Shown here: positions 48,472-60,128 of the stretch, one piece after another
Position numbering within the stretch: the first letter of the stretch is position 1
How the letters are laid out: the number at the start of each line of letters is the position of its first letter
Assembly: GCA_966128725.1 (NCBI GenBank)
Contig: CBHYLN010000008.1
Coordinates: forward strand, 1 to 63,301
Reading direction: 5' to 3'
Origin: JAFDZV01 sp966128725
Lineage (GTDB): Bacteria; Bacteroidota; Ignavibacteria; OLB7
DNA: 63,301 bases
Made by a program: the position numbers and the translations under genes
Notes under the pieces: generated by a model
The model's input: only the letters and a program-made list of their open reading frames with translations
Databases searched by the model: none
Told to the model about the DNA's origin: nothing

Positions 48472-51182
48472 TCCGGCACGCGGTCGGGTTCCATTTTCGG
48501 CGGCTGCTCCTCGATCGGCAGCTCGATGGTGAAAATAGCGCCGTTGGCTGTTCCGGGCACGGGCGAAGTCGCGTGGATGCGCCCGCCATGTTCCTGCACG
48601 ATACCCCGGCTGATCGACAGTCCCAGCCCCGTTCCGGCAATCTGCCGATCGCCGCGTTCCACTCGATAGAACTTGTCGAACACGAGCTCCAGATCCGCCG
48701 GGGGTATGCCGGCCCCGGCATCGCGCACGGTAATGGCCAGCATCCCATTGTGCCGGAAGGCTTCCAGGGCAATGGTGCTGCCGGCCGGCGAGTACTTGCC
48801 GGCGTTGTCCAGCAGGTTTACAATCGCCTGCTCCATCAACAGGAAATCAAGCCGCAGCAGCGGCAGGTCCGGCTCGATCGTCACGTTCACATGATGCGCG
48901 GCAAGCTGGCGCGCCACCCGGCCAAGCGCGGTGCCCAGGATATCCCCGATCTCAACCCACTCGCGATTCAGCGTAAGCGCGCCGGACTCCAGCCGCGTGG
49001 TGTCCAGCAGGTTGCCCACAAACCGGTTCAGGCGCTCGGCCTCCTCCTGAATTGTTGTCAGCAGCTCGGTGCGCGTTGCATCGTCGTAGGCGGCGCCAGT
49101 GGCAAGAAGGCTGGAGGCCGAACCAAGGATGGCGGCCAGCGGAGTTCGCAGGTCGTGCGAGATGGACGAAAGAAGGATGCCCTGCAATCGATCGCGTTCG
49201 CCGGCAAGGCGTGCCCGCTCGATATCCTGGGCCAGGCCTGCACGCTCCACGGCAACGGCGGCCTGGTCGGTCATCGATTCCAGCAACCGCCGGCGATCCG
49301 GTGTGATCATCTCGTCGCCATCGGTTGCGGCAATCGCCAGAACACCAACAATCTCCTGCCCCGCACGCAACGGCAGGTACAGCCACTCGCCGCCGGGAAG
49401 CCTGTCGGTGCCACGCCCGGCAAGTTGCCTGTTGCGCCAGGCCCATGTTGCCGCGGCAAGCTCGGCATCGTTCAGGCGAAGCTCCGGCGGGTGCGCCGCC
49501 GCCGGTTGAAGGCCATCGGCTTCGGCCAGCAACAGCACGGTACGGGCCGAGAGGCTGCCGGCAATCTGATCAACGATGGCGCGCGTGGCGCTTCCCACAT
49601 CAACCGCGCCGGCAATGGCCCGGCTTAGATCGTACAGCGCCGAGGTGCGAGCCTCGCGGTCGCGCGCGGTACGGGCCTGGTCGCGAATCCGCCCGGCCAG
49701 ATTGCTTGTTATCACCGCGACCACCAGGAACGACACAACCGCCAACAGATCCTGAGGGTGTGTAATGGTGAACGTGAGCGTGGGCTCCACAAGGAAGAAA
49801 TCGTACGCCAGGAGGCTGAGCAGCGAGGCATAAATCGATGCCCGCAACCCCCAGCGCACCGCGCTTAGCAACACCGCCAGAAGAAAGATCAGCGCCAGGC
49901 TGGAAACATCCACCGCAGGGCGTATGGCTGCCGCGGCAAGGGTGGCGGCCAGCACTGCCACCGTGGCCTTCGCGTACTGGCCATATAACGGCGCGGGGCG
50001 CGTGTTGTGCACGTCCACGGTTGCCGGCTCGGCATCGTCATCGCCGCGAATCACATGCACATCGATATCGCCGCTTTCGCGCACAAGGCGCCCAACAATC
50101 GTACCGCGAACCAACTCGATCCACCACGGGCGGGTCGGCTTGCCGGCCACGATCTCGGTAACGTTGTTCGCGCGCGCATATCGAATCAGCTCGGCAACAA
50201 CATCCTCACCCGGCACGGTTACGGCGGAGCCGCCCAACTCCTCGGCAAGCCGCAGGGTGGCCGCCACGCGATCGCGATCAGCTTCGGCAAGGCGGTGATG
50301 GCCCGGCGTTTCCACGTACAGCGCAATCCACTCGGCGTGGCGGCGTTCGGCCCGCCGGCGTGTGGCGCGCACCAACCGTGCCGAGTAGGGGCTAGGCCCC
50401 ACGCTCACCATCAGCCGCTCGGTGGCCGGCCATGGGCCGGGGATCGCGTGCGCGCGCATGTAGGTGTGCATCTGGCTGTCAACACGCTCGGCAACCAGGC
50501 GCAACGAAAGCTGGCGCAGCGCGTTCAGGTTGCCCGGGCGGAAGAAATGGATCAACGCCCGCTGCGCCTGATCGGGCAGGTAGATCTTTCCGTCGCGCAG
50601 GCGCTGCAACAGATCCTCCACGGAAATATCAACCAGCTCCACCTCGTTGGCCAGCTCCACAATCCGGTCGGGCACGGTTTCGCGCACCTGCACGCCGGTA
50701 ATGCGCGCAACCGCATCGTTCATGCTTTCGATGTGCTGCACGTTGAGCGTGGTGTACACATCAAGGCCCGCGGCAAGCAGCTCCTCCACATCCTGATACC
50801 GCTTGGCATGGCGGCTACCGGGCACGTTGCTGTGCGCAAGCTCGTCAACCAGCACAAGCCCGGGCCGCCGCGCAAGCACGGCGTCGAGATCCATCTCCTC
50901 CATGCGCCGCCCCTGATACTCGCTCACCAGGCGCGGAACAATCTCAAGCCCCAGCATCATCTCGGCGGTTTCGATCCGCTTGTGGGTTTCCACGATGCCC
51001 ACAACAACATCATCGCCAACAATCGCGCGCGCGCGCGCCGCTTCGAGCATCGTATAGGTTTTGCCTACGCCCGGCGCGGCGCCCAGGAATATCTTCAGCC
51101 GGCCACGACCCTGGCCGTTGGTGCGCTGTACCTCGGCAAGCAGGGCATCGGGCGATGGACGATGTTCGGATTCGGTCGCCAT
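48468..51182 (-). CDS. kdpD: KdpD sensor histidine kinase
   Basis: 904 aa, full length. The N-terminal KdpD domain has the Walker A motif GAAPGVGKT (34-42) and VDELAHSN. A USP-like domain (about 250-370) follows, then four membrane segments (about 400-490), a GAF-type domain (about 520-650), and a HisKA/HATPase core with His676 (SISHDLRTP), the N box NLLDNAGKYS and G boxes DAGAGIP and GTGLGLS. It senses K+ limitation and phosphorylates KdpE. It lies 110 bases after kdpC. Confidence 0.95.
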   Translation of the reverse strand: MATESEHRPSPDALLAEVQRTNGQGRGRLKIFLGAAPGVGKTYTMLEAARARAIVGDDVVVGIVETHKRIETAEMMLGLEIVPRLVSEYQGRRMEEMDLDAVLARRPGLVLVDELAHSNVPGSRHAKRYQDVEELLAAGLDVYTTLNVQHIESMNDAVARITGVQVRETVPDRIVELANEVELVDISVEDLLQRLRDGKIYLPDQAQRALIHFFRPGNLNALRQLSLRLVAERVDSQMHTYMRAHAIPGPWPATERLMVSVGPSPYSARLVRATRRRAERRHAEWIALYVETPGHHRLAEADRDRVAATLRLAEELGGSAVTVPGEDVVAELIRYARANNVTEIVAGKPTRPWWIELVRGTIVGRLVRESGDIDVHVIRGDDDAEPATVDVHNTRPAPLYGQYAKATVAVLAATLAAAAIRPAVDVSSLALIFLLAVLLSAVRWGLRASIYASLLSLLAYDFFLVEPTLTFTITHPQDLLAVVSFLVVAVITSNLAGRIRDQARTARDREARTSALYDLSRAIAGAVDVGSATRAIVDQIAGSLSARTVLLLAEADGLQPAAAHPPELRLNDAELAAATWAWRNRQLAGRGTDRLPGGEWLYLPLRAGQEIVGVLAIAATDGDEMITPDRRRLLESMTDQAAVAVERAGLAQDIERARLAGERDRLQGILLSSISHDLRTPLAAILGSASSLLATGAAYDDATRTELLTTIQEEAERLNRFVGNLLDTTRLESGALTLNREWVEIGDILGTALGRVARQLAAHHVNVTIEPDLPLLRLDFLLMEQAIVNLLDNAGKYSPAGSTIALEAFRHNGMLAITVRDAGAGIPPADLELVFDKFYRVERGDRQIAGTGLGLSISRGIVQEHGGRIHATSPVPGTANGAIFTIELPIEEQPPKMEPDRVPE

Positions 51183-51291
51183 GATCTGGAAGTATTCGTT
51201 GGCTGCAATTCACAGCGCCGGCGCAACGGCAGCACACCGGCAATCGGCATGCACGGCACCGCAGGCAACCGATTCGGGGAATCGGGCACCA

Positions 51292-51870
51292 TCATCTGCC
51301 GGCATTGCCAAGGGCACTATCAAGCGCCATGTTCAGGCGCAACAGGTTCACGCGCGGTTCGCCAAGCACGGCAAGCTGTCGCCCTTCGGTGTATTGCTCC
51401 ACAAGGGCTTGCACACGCTCGGGCGCAACGCCGCGTTCGCGGGCAACACGCGCCGTCTGGAAGGCCGCGTTGGCCGGCGTGATATGGGGATCAAGGCCGC
51501 TGGCCGAAGCGGTTACCATGTCCACCGGAACGGGCGCATCCGGATTCTCGGCCCGATACGCCCGGGCAAGACTGTCCACGCGGGCAAGCAGCACGGGATT
51601 GGTTGGGCCAAGATTGGAGCCCCCTGACGCCGTGGCATCGTACCCCGCGCCGGCCGCCGACGGCCGCGACCGGAAGTATCCCGGCTTGGTGAACTGTTGC
51701 CCGATCAGTTCGGAACCTATCACATTTCCGTTTCGTTCGACAATGCTGCCGCCTGCGCGCCATGGCATGATCGCCTTCGCCAGGCCGGTAATCGCCAATG
51801 GATACAGGATGCCGGTGATCACCGTGAGAAGCACCAGCAGAACAAGCGCGGGTCGGAGTTGGGATTGCAT
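51292..51870 (-). CDS. kdpC: KdpC subunit of the K+-transporting ATPase
   Basis: 192 aa: one N-terminal membrane segment (LRPALVLLVLLTVITGILYPLAI), then a periplasmic domain with GQQFTKPGYFRSRPSAAG, ASGGSNLGPTNP and DMVTASASGLDPHI, all hallmarks of KdpC. The DPHI-PANAAFQTARVA segment is intact. It stabilises the complex and enhances nucleotide binding by KdpB. It starts 34 bases after the kdpB stop. Confidence 0.95.
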   Translation of the reverse strand: MQSQLRPALVLLVLLTVITGILYPLAITGLAKAIMPWRAGGSIVERNGNVIGSELIGQQFTKPGYFRSRPSAAGAGYDATASGGSNLGPTNPVLLARVDSLARAYRAENPDAPVPVDMVTASASGLDPHITPANAAFQTARVARERGVAPERVQALVEQYTEGRQLAVLGEPRVNLLRLNMALDSALGNAGR

Positions 51871-51903
51871 ACTGCACCTTTACGTTCGGCGCGGCCCGGA
51901 AGC

Positions 51904-53961
<2,058 letters not shown>

Positions 53962-53976
53962 AACCTGCATCTCTCC

Positions 53977-55707
53977 TTAGAACTTCGTTCCGGCAATCAT
54001 CTGCAGATGCTCCACAACCGGCCCCAGCGCCAACGATGGGAAGAACGTAAGCCCGCCCACGATCAGCACGATGGCAACAAGCAGACCAATCCACAGCGGC
54101 CCCGTGGTTGGGAACGTCCCCGGCGATGGCGGATGAATCTTCTTGCGGACAAGCGAGCCTGCCACGGCCATTGTGGGCACGATGAACGCGAATCGCCCAA
54201 GCAGCATGGAAATGGCAAGCGTGATGTTGTAGAACGGCGAGTTGGCGCTGATGCCGGCGAACGCCGAGCCATTGTTGCCGGCACCGGACACATAGGCGTA
54301 CAGAATCTCGCTGAACCCATGCGCGCCCGGGTTCAGCGCACCCTTGACGCCCTCCGGGTGCACCACCGCAAGCGCGGTAAACCCAAGGATGGCTAACGGC
54401 AACACCAGCACAAGCGCAAGCACCGCCATCTTCATCTCCCTGGCCTCGATCTTCTTGCCCAGGTATTCCGGCGTACGCCCCACCATCAGGCCCGCGATGA
54501 ACACCGCCAGCACGGCGAACAGCAGGAAGCCGTACAGACCGGCGCCCACACCGCCAACGATCACTTCGCCCAGCTCGATGTTCACCAACGGCACCAGGCC
54601 GCCCAGCGGCGTGAAGCTGTCGTGCATGCTGTTGACCGCGCCGCACGATGCCGACGTGGTCACCGCCGCGAACAGCGCGGAGTTGGCAATGCCGAATCGT
54701 ACTTCCTTGCCCTCCATGTTGCCGCCGGCCTGTTGCTCCGAAGCCACCATCCCAACGCCCGAACGGCCGAACGCCGGGTTGCCACCGGCCTCCGAGTGGT
54801 ACAGCAACGCAAGCCCCCCCACGAACAGGATCGACATCGCGCCCAGGATTGCCCACCCCTGGCGTTGATCGCCCACCATCCGCCCAAAGGTGTATGTAAG
54901 GCCTGCCCCGATGGCGAAGATGGAGACCATCTGCAGGAGATTGGTAAGCGGCGTGGGGTTCTCGAACGGATGCGCGGAGTTGGCGTTGAAGAATCCGCCA
55001 CCGTTGGTGCCCAGCATCTTGATTGCCTCCTGCGAGGCCACCGGCCCCTGCGCAATGGTCTGCCGCGCGCCCTCCACCGTTGTGGCCACGGTGTACGCAT
55101 CCAGATTCTGTGGCACACCCTGCCACACCAGCACCAGGGCATACACCATGCAGATCGGCAACAGCAGATACAGCGTTGCGCGCACGGTGTCGGCCCAGAA
55201 GTTGCCGATCGTCTGCGCCGAATTGCGGGCAAACCCGCGCACAAGCGCAACGGCCAGGGCAATCCCGGTGGCTGCCGAAAGGAAGTTCTGCACGCCCAGC
55301 CCGGCCATCTGCACCAGATAACTCATGGTGCTTTCGCCGGGGTAGGCCTGCCAGTTGGTGTTGGTGACAAAACTGGCCGCCGTGTTGATGGCCAGATCGG
55401 GCGTGACCCCGGCAAACCCCTGCGGATTCAGCGGCAGCACGCCCTGCAGGCGCTGCAACCCGTACAGCAGCAACAGCCCGCCGGCGTTGAACATCAACAT
55501 CGATATCGTGTACGATACCCAGTGTTGCTCCTGCTCGGGCCGTACACCGGCAAGCCGATAGATCCACCGCTCCACGCCCGACAGGAGGCGGCTTGGAGCA
55601 ACCCGCTCGCCCGCGAACACGCGAGCCATGTACGCGCCCAACGGCTTGGTGACCAGTAGCACCAGGCCAACAAAGAGCGCGATCTGCACGATGCCGTTGA
55701 TAGTCAT
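53977..55707 (-). CDS. kdpA: KdpA K+-binding and translocating subunit
   Basis: 576 aa, about ten membrane segments. SFVTNTNWQAYPGEST, TNGGGFFNANSAHPFENP, TSASCGAVNSMHD and SGAGNNGSAFAG are the four filter-region segments of the superfamily of K+ transporters. The ATG at 55707 starts a conventional N-terminus (MTINGIVQIALFVGL); an upstream in-frame extension is not homologous-looking. It is preceded by kdpF. Confidence 0.95.
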   Translation of the reverse strand: MTINGIVQIALFVGLVLLVTKPLGAYMARVFAGERVAPSRLLSGVERWIYRLAGVRPEQEQHWVSYTISMLMFNAGGLLLLYGLQRLQGVLPLNPQGFAGVTPDLAINTAASFVTNTNWQAYPGESTMSYLVQMAGLGVQNFLSAATGIALAVALVRGFARNSAQTIGNFWADTVRATLYLLLPICMVYALVLVWQGVPQNLDAYTVATTVEGARQTIAQGPVASQEAIKMLGTNGGGFFNANSAHPFENPTPLTNLLQMVSIFAIGAGLTYTFGRMVGDQRQGWAILGAMSILFVGGLALLYHSEAGGNPAFGRSGVGMVASEQQAGGNMEGKEVRFGIANSALFAAVTTSASCGAVNSMHDSFTPLGGLVPLVNIELGEVIVGGVGAGLYGFLLFAVLAVFIAGLMVGRTPEYLGKKIEAREMKMAVLALVLVLPLAILGFTALAVVHPEGVKGALNPGAHGFSEILYAYVSGAGNNGSAFAGISANSPFYNITLAISMLLGRFAFIVPTMAVAGSLVRKKIHPPSPGTFPTTGPLWIGLLVAIVLIVGGLTFFPSLALGPVVEHLQMIAGTKF

Positions 55708-55720
55708 GCGAATGCGTGCC

Positions 55721-55810
55721 TCAGAATCGTTCCGGACGCAGGAGCGTGACAATCAGGTAGCCCAGAAGGCCAACCGCCACGATCCCGCCAAGGAGATAGT
55801 CAAGTGTCAT
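55721..55810 (-). CDS. kdpF: KdpF small subunit
   Basis: 29 aa with a single membrane helix (LLGGIVAVGLLGYLIVTLL) and the ending RPERF, which is characteristic of KdpF. It lies 13 bases before kdpA. KdpF stabilises the KdpABC complex in the inner membrane. Confidence 0.9.
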   Translation of the reverse strand: MTLDYLLGGIVAVGLLGYLIVTLLRPERF

Positions 55811-55856
55811 AGGAGTATCCGATCCCGGATGTTTACGGTTTACCGTGATCGCCGCG

Positions 55857-55940
55857 CTACAGCCGGTCGCACGCGTTGGCATACAGGCCGAACAGGGCGA
55901 AGAAGACAAGCGCGGCAATCAGGTACAGCAGGTCAGGCAT
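55857..55940 (-). CDS. 27-aa membrane peptide upstream of kdpF
   Basis: An ATG at 55940 and a TAG at 55857-55859 enclose 27 codons: MPDLLYLIAALVFFALFGLY followed by a short polar end with one Cys and a basic C-terminus. One membrane helix of about 18 residues. It lies 46 bases before kdpF and after the porin, on the same strand. Short hydrophobic peptides of this kind occur upstream of kdpF/A in other bacteria, so this is probably a real gene, perhaps a further accessory subunit. No ribosome binding site is apparent. Confidence 0.6.
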   Translation of the reverse strand: MPDLLYLIAALVFFALFGLYANACDRL

Positions 55941-56006
55941 GGCCGATATGTTCTTGTTGATCGATCAGGTTCGGCACGCAATCGCGTGCCCGCGTTTGCC
56001 ACTGGC

Positions 56007-57521
56007 CTAGAAACGCACAAGCAGCGCCCCGATGAAACGCGTTTCCGCCTTTACCAGATCGGGCGCCCAGTTGGCCGGGATGGGCGTGGTGTTGTATCCG
56101 TCGGGCGAGGTCACGCCGCCCGGGCCGGCGAAATACGGGACATCGGCCTCGCGATGCACAACCTCCAGCCGGAACGTGAGGTACTCGTTGGGCATCAGGT
56201 CCACCGTGGTGGACACATCCCAGCCGTGAAACCCATCTCCCGGGTTGGCGCTGAACGGATGCCCCCCAACAGTACCGCTGTTGGCGGCCGGGATCGGGTT
56301 GGCATCGCCGGTTGGATACAGCACCAGATAGCGGCCGGGATTGTTGATGTAACCGCCGCCGATCGTCCAGCCAAGATGATCGTTGGCCATCCACAGCCGG
56401 TGGTACAGCATGCCGCTGATGAAGTACTGCATGGGGCCGCCCTCACCGCCGGAGAATCCGGACACACCACCGCCCGTCTCGAAGCCGACATCCTGGGTTA
56501 TCGAGAACGCCCCGCGACGCACGAAGCCATCGGGATTGTTCAGGTAACGGACCTGCACGCTGTTATCCGTATGGAAGCGAACGCGATCCGGATGGCCCTG
56601 CGCATCGGTACCGTAGTAGTTGTTCGAGAGCATCGAGATCCACTCCGCCGGGCGCCACAGTATCTGCCCGCCGATGCCGGGACCATTGTTGTACTTGGCG
56701 TATGATTGCCAGCCGTTGGTTACCCACAGCTCCAGCTTCAGCTTGTCGCTCGGGAACGCCTGCACGCGCAGACCGTTGAAGAACCAGGGCGTGTTGTCGG
56801 AGGTAAACGATGGTTGGTACGCCCAGTTCTCGAAGTTGTAGTAGGAGAACAGGCCCATGTACGACATGAACAGACCAACATCCACGTTGAGCCCGTTCCA
56901 TACATCGAAGTGATAACCGGCATTGGCCTCGCTGATGTAGCGATAGACGTTGGCGAGATCGAACTGCCCGTGCAGAACGCTGAAATCATTGCGCGGCACC
57001 ACGGTGGCACGCGTGCCAAGTTGGAAGATGATCCGCCCGCGAACGTTGTCGTGGTGGAAGTCACCGCCGATCGCCGCATGCGACACCTGGAACTCGTTGT
57101 CGCGGGCCAGCGCCGTGGAGCCCACCACCGTGTGATCCACGGGATGATGGTTGGAGGCAGTATAGTTGGCGTCGATGAAGAACGTGCCGGTGAAGAGCTT
57201 GGAGTCAAGGATCGCGGCATGCTGGCGGCTGTTGCCGTTCAACCACGTGAAGTCGCCGAAGGCAAACGGCTCGGCCGGTGTTTCCGGCGCGGGCGCATCT
57301 GGCACGGGCGGTCGGGGCGCCCCGGGTACGGGATCCACCACGATTGGCTCGGCGTGGTTCGATTGCGCGAACGAGGTATCACCGGCAACCTGGCTCAACG
57401 CCGGCATTGGCGCCGGTGCGATCTGCGCCGTGGCCGAATTCGCGGCAACCAGCATCAAGGCCGGCATTGCCGCAATAACAAGCGATCCGCGCCACGGCAG
57501 CACCAACTCGGACATGAACAT
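56007..57521 (-). CDS. OmpL-like beta-barrel porin (bbp2) at head of kdp operon
   Basis: 504 aa. Signal peptide (LVIAAMPALMLVAANSATAQ), a Pro-rich segment (about 60-85), then a beta-barrel of alternating aromatic and polar residues ending in RFIGALLVRF with a terminal Phe, as expected for outer-membrane insertion. The FTWLNGNSRQ start and the NYTASNHHPVDHTVVGSTALARDNE segment resemble the putative beta-barrel porin-2 family. It precedes kdpF/A/B/C/D/E on the same strand and probably helps K+ pass the outer membrane. The start at 57521 or six bases later is equally possible. Confidence 0.85.
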   Translation of the reverse strand: MFMSELVLPWRGSLVIAAMPALMLVAANSATAQIAPAPMPALSQVAGDTSFAQSNHAEPIVVDPVPGAPRPPVPDAPAPETPAEPFAFGDFTWLNGNSRQHAAILDSKLFTGTFFIDANYTASNHHPVDHTVVGSTALARDNEFQVSHAAIGGDFHHDNVRGRIIFQLGTRATVVPRNDFSVLHGQFDLANVYRYISEANAGYHFDVWNGLNVDVGLFMSYMGLFSYYNFENWAYQPSFTSDNTPWFFNGLRVQAFPSDKLKLELWVTNGWQSYAKYNNGPGIGGQILWRPAEWISMLSNNYYGTDAQGHPDRVRFHTDNSVQVRYLNNPDGFVRRGAFSITQDVGFETGGGVSGFSGGEGGPMQYFISGMLYHRLWMANDHLGWTIGGGYINNPGRYLVLYPTGDANPIPAANSGTVGGHPFSANPGDGFHGWDVSTTVDLMPNEYLTFRLEVVHREADVPYFAGPGGVTSPDGYNTTPIPANWAPDLVKAETRFIGALLVRF

Positions 57522-57757
57522 TGAAGGCTCCGATAGTCAATCAGTATGTGCCGGCGGCGTGATCCGCGCGACGCGCGCAGCAGGATCGTGCGCAACCAAC
57601 CGGCTCACATGCAACTTGGCGCCGATGAGATAAAGCCGTGATTCAGATTTCCGGCGGGGGCATCAAGATTTCATCAAGAGGAGCTAGATTCGCGGCAAGA
57701 ATGATCCGGCTTGCCGCACGCGGCCGAACCTTCCAGGCCACGCAACAGCACATTGCC

Positions 57758-58429
57758 ATGCTTTCGTTGGAAACCCCTGCCCGCCTTGCTACGATCATGC
57801 TGGTGATTTCGATGGTGATTTCGCTGCTGGCGGTGTACATCGATTTCCGGTGGTTGATAACGATGGTCGACATTGCCTTCGATATACCGGTAGATCCCGA
57901 CTATGCGGACGGCGTCGCACTGCAGTACCGTATCAGCATGTGGGTGCGTATCTGCACAACCATACTGACCGCGATATGCGTAATGGCGTGGCTGTTTCGC
58001 GCGCGCAGGAATCTGGACCATGCCGGGCTGCGCGATTTCTCCTACGGACCCGGTTGGGCGATAGGAGCGTTTCTCATACCCGTCGTCAACTTCGGCCGGC
58101 CCATACAGTTCGCCAAGGAGATCAGCCAGGGCTCGTCGTTTCTGGTGGAAGGCAATCCATTGAACGACTGGCAGTATACCACGCCAACACGGCGCGCCAC
58201 ACCCTGGTGGAGCCTGTACATAACCTCGATGATGTTTGGTGCGATTGCCACTGTGTTCACCGTGGGCGAACACACGATGACCGCCTTCAAGATCGCCGGC
58301 GCTGTTGGCGTCATTGGCCGGTTGCTCAGTGTTGCGTCGGGGGTGTACGGGCTCGTGATGATCCGCGAAATCACGGCTACGCAGGAAAGCGCACGCGAGA
58401 AGCTTGATACCACGCTTGGCCTTACGTAA
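57758..58429 (+). CDS. DUF4328 membrane protein
   Basis: 223 aa from the ATG at 57758; in-frame starts at 57701 and 57638 add a basic stretch and lack good ribosome sites. About five membrane segments. FRARRNLDHAGLRDFSYGPGWAIGAFLIPVVNFGRPIQ is the DUF4328 core, with the typical P-N-xRP turn. Function unknown. Possibly co-transcribed with the VKOR gene 45 bases later. Confidence 0.75.
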   Translation: MLSLETPARLATIMLVISMVISLLAVYIDFRWLITMVDIAFDIPVDPDYADGVALQYRISMWVRICTTILTAICVMAWLFRARRNLDHAGLRDFSYGPGWAIGAFLIPVVNFGRPIQFAKEISQGSSFLVEGNPLNDWQYTTPTRRATPWWSLYITSMMFGAIATVFTVGEHTMTAFKIAGAVGVIGRLLSVASGVYGLVMIREITATQESAREKLDTTLGLT

Positions 58430-58474
58430 CCGAGTACCGGCAAACCAACGCAATCCACACGTGGCGATGAACGG

Positions 58475-59083
58475 ATGAGCACAACAGCCGCGCGCAACAC
58501 AACAGCACAGCGGATCATGCTGGCGGCGCTGTGGGGAACAACGCTCGACGCCGGTTATCTCGCATGGCGATATATGGCGCTCCGGCTTGGGCTGGGCATG
58601 CCGGGCACCAGCCTCTGCTCCTGGAGCGCCACCATCGATTGCGACCGCGTGCTCCTGACACCCCAGGCCAACGCATTCTGGGTTCCGAACGCCCTGCTGG
58701 GCCTGGGTTTCTCGGCGGGATTGTTGGTGTTCTGGGCAGTGGCACGCCGGGCCAACGCCGGAACCCACGGTACGCTGCTTCGCGCGATGGTTCTTCTTCT
58801 GGGCGTGGGCGCGGCCGCCACGCTGTATTTCTTCTGGCTTCTGGCCGGGCTGAACTGGTTCTGCCCGCTCTGCCCGTTGAACCATGTGCTGTTGTATGTG
58901 GCGTTTGGCGCCGCGTTGATTGCGCTGCGCCGGCAGCCCGGGCAGGCTTCGGCGGCCCCGCCCAACTACACACCCGGGGCCACCATTTCAGTGCGTGCCG
59001 TGGGCCTGGCGGCCGCCACCTTCGTTCTGGCCCAGGCGGTCTGGATTGTACCCAATGCGCTTGGCCTGCTGCGCATGCCGTAA
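58475..59083 (+). CDS. Vitamin K epoxide reductase (VKOR)-family protein
   Basis: 202 aa, about five membrane segments. Four Cys are placed as in VKOR: the loop pair Cys48 and Cys56 (LCSWSATIDC) and the membrane-embedded active-site pair Cys130-Cys133 (WFCPLCPLNH). The family oxidises periplasmic thiols via quinone, a DsbB-like role. It is not fused to a thioredoxin domain, unlike many bacterial homologues, so its partner oxidase must lie elsewhere. Confidence 0.88.
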   Translation: MSTTAARNTTAQRIMLAALWGTTLDAGYLAWRYMALRLGLGMPGTSLCSWSATIDCDRVLLTPQANAFWVPNALLGLGFSAGLLVFWAVARRANAGTHGTLLRAMVLLLGVGAAATLYFFWLLAGLNWFCPLCPLNHVLLYVAFGAALIALRRQPGQASAAPPNYTPGATISVRAVGLAAATFVLAQAVWIVPNALGLLRMP

Positions 59084-59184
59084 TTGCCGGGGCGCCCGCC
59101 GCGCGGCACATATCCCGCCGCGCAGGCCCAATCGCGAAGCTGGCCAGCAGGCGCCCGGTTACGAAATGATCGATCACGGAAATC

Positions 59185-59598
59185 ATGGCGACACGTTCCA
59201 AACCCGCAACCGATCCGGACGAAATCCTGACACTGCATGGCGAAACGGTGGAAGCGCTTGCGCGTGCGGTGCGCGATTGCGTGCTGGCCGCCATGCCTGA
59301 GGCAACCGAACGTGTAAACCGTGGCTGGCAGGGGCTGGCATACCATCACCCGGCCGCCGGGTATGTGTGCGGTGTGTTCGTGCTGAAGGGGATGGTGAAA
59401 CTGGGGTTCGAGTTCGGGGCGTTGCTCGCCGACCACAACGGCCGGCTCAGCGGGAACGGACTGCAGGTGCGCTATCTGGAGATCCGCGATCACAACGAGG
59501 TTGACGCCGCAGCCATCGCGGACTTCATCCGGCAGGCCGTGGCGCTTCCACCGGAACGCTCGGCACGGCTGGCGATGCTCCGCGAACACCGGCCGTAA
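59185..59598 (+). CDS. DUF1801 (YdhG-like) protein
   Basis: 137 aa. VEALARAVRDCVLAAMPEATERVNRGWQGLAYH at the N-terminus and YVCGVFVLKGMVKLGFEFGALL in the middle match the DUF1801 family (iron-chaperone-fold-like small proteins). Cytosolic. The function is not established. Convergent with the gene ending at 59608. Confidence 0.75.
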   Translation: MATRSKPATDPDEILTLHGETVEALARAVRDCVLAAMPEATERVNRGWQGLAYHHPAAGYVCGVFVLKGMVKLGFEFGALLADHNGRLSGNGLQVRYLEIRDHNEVDAAAIADFIRQAVALPPERSARLAMLREHRP

Positions 59599-59607
59599 CG
59601 GATGTGG

Positions 59608-59973
59608 CTAGGGCTGTGCAACGGCCTGCGACGCCCGCAGCCCCCAGGCGCAACCGATAACGCCCAACAGAGCGCCGGCCATCATCATCATCGCGCCGGC
59701 TTCCAGCGAGCCGCCCGGCAGATCCGTGAGCACCACGTACAACTGTATGAACTTGCCGAACGCGAACAGCGAAAGCACAATGCCAACAATCCAGGCCCAT
59801 CGGCGTTTCAACAACACCGCGCCACCTATCAGGGCCGCAATCGCCATCATGATCATCCCGTCGGGGCCGTCGGTCCCCACCAATGGCAGCCCCATGAAGC
59901 TGCCCCACGGCAGGAAGCAACTGGCGATGATGATGACGGCACCGGCGAGCCCGACAATGGAGTAGTTGCTCAT
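59608..59973 (-). CDS. Small membrane protein with four segments
   Basis: 121 aa from the ATG at 59973 (59994 also possible). Four hydrophobic segments: IVGLAGAVIIIASCFLPWG, GMIMMAIAALIGGAVLL, WAWIVGIVLSLFAFGKFI and MMMMAGALLGVIGCAWGL. The first carries SCFLPW, typical of many small four-helix membrane proteins. The family is unknown. It ends ten bases from the convergent DUF1801 gene. Confidence 0.7.
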   Translation of the reverse strand: MSNYSIVGLAGAVIIIASCFLPWGSFMGLPLVGTDGPDGMIMMAIAALIGGAVLLKRRWAWIVGIVLSLFAFGKFIQLYVVLTDLPGGSLEAGAMMMMAGALLGVIGCAWGLRASQAVAQP

Positions 59974-60128
59974 CTTGGTTACTGGTTGGATCATTCAGGG
60001 GGGATTGATCGGCTGCGGCACCGGCTGCCCGGGCCGATGCGAAATTGGCGCCATCGATCACCAAAACCAAGGGTCCCGGCACATGATTGCCGCACGCATG
60101 TAAAATCCCGAACGGCTATATTGATCGC

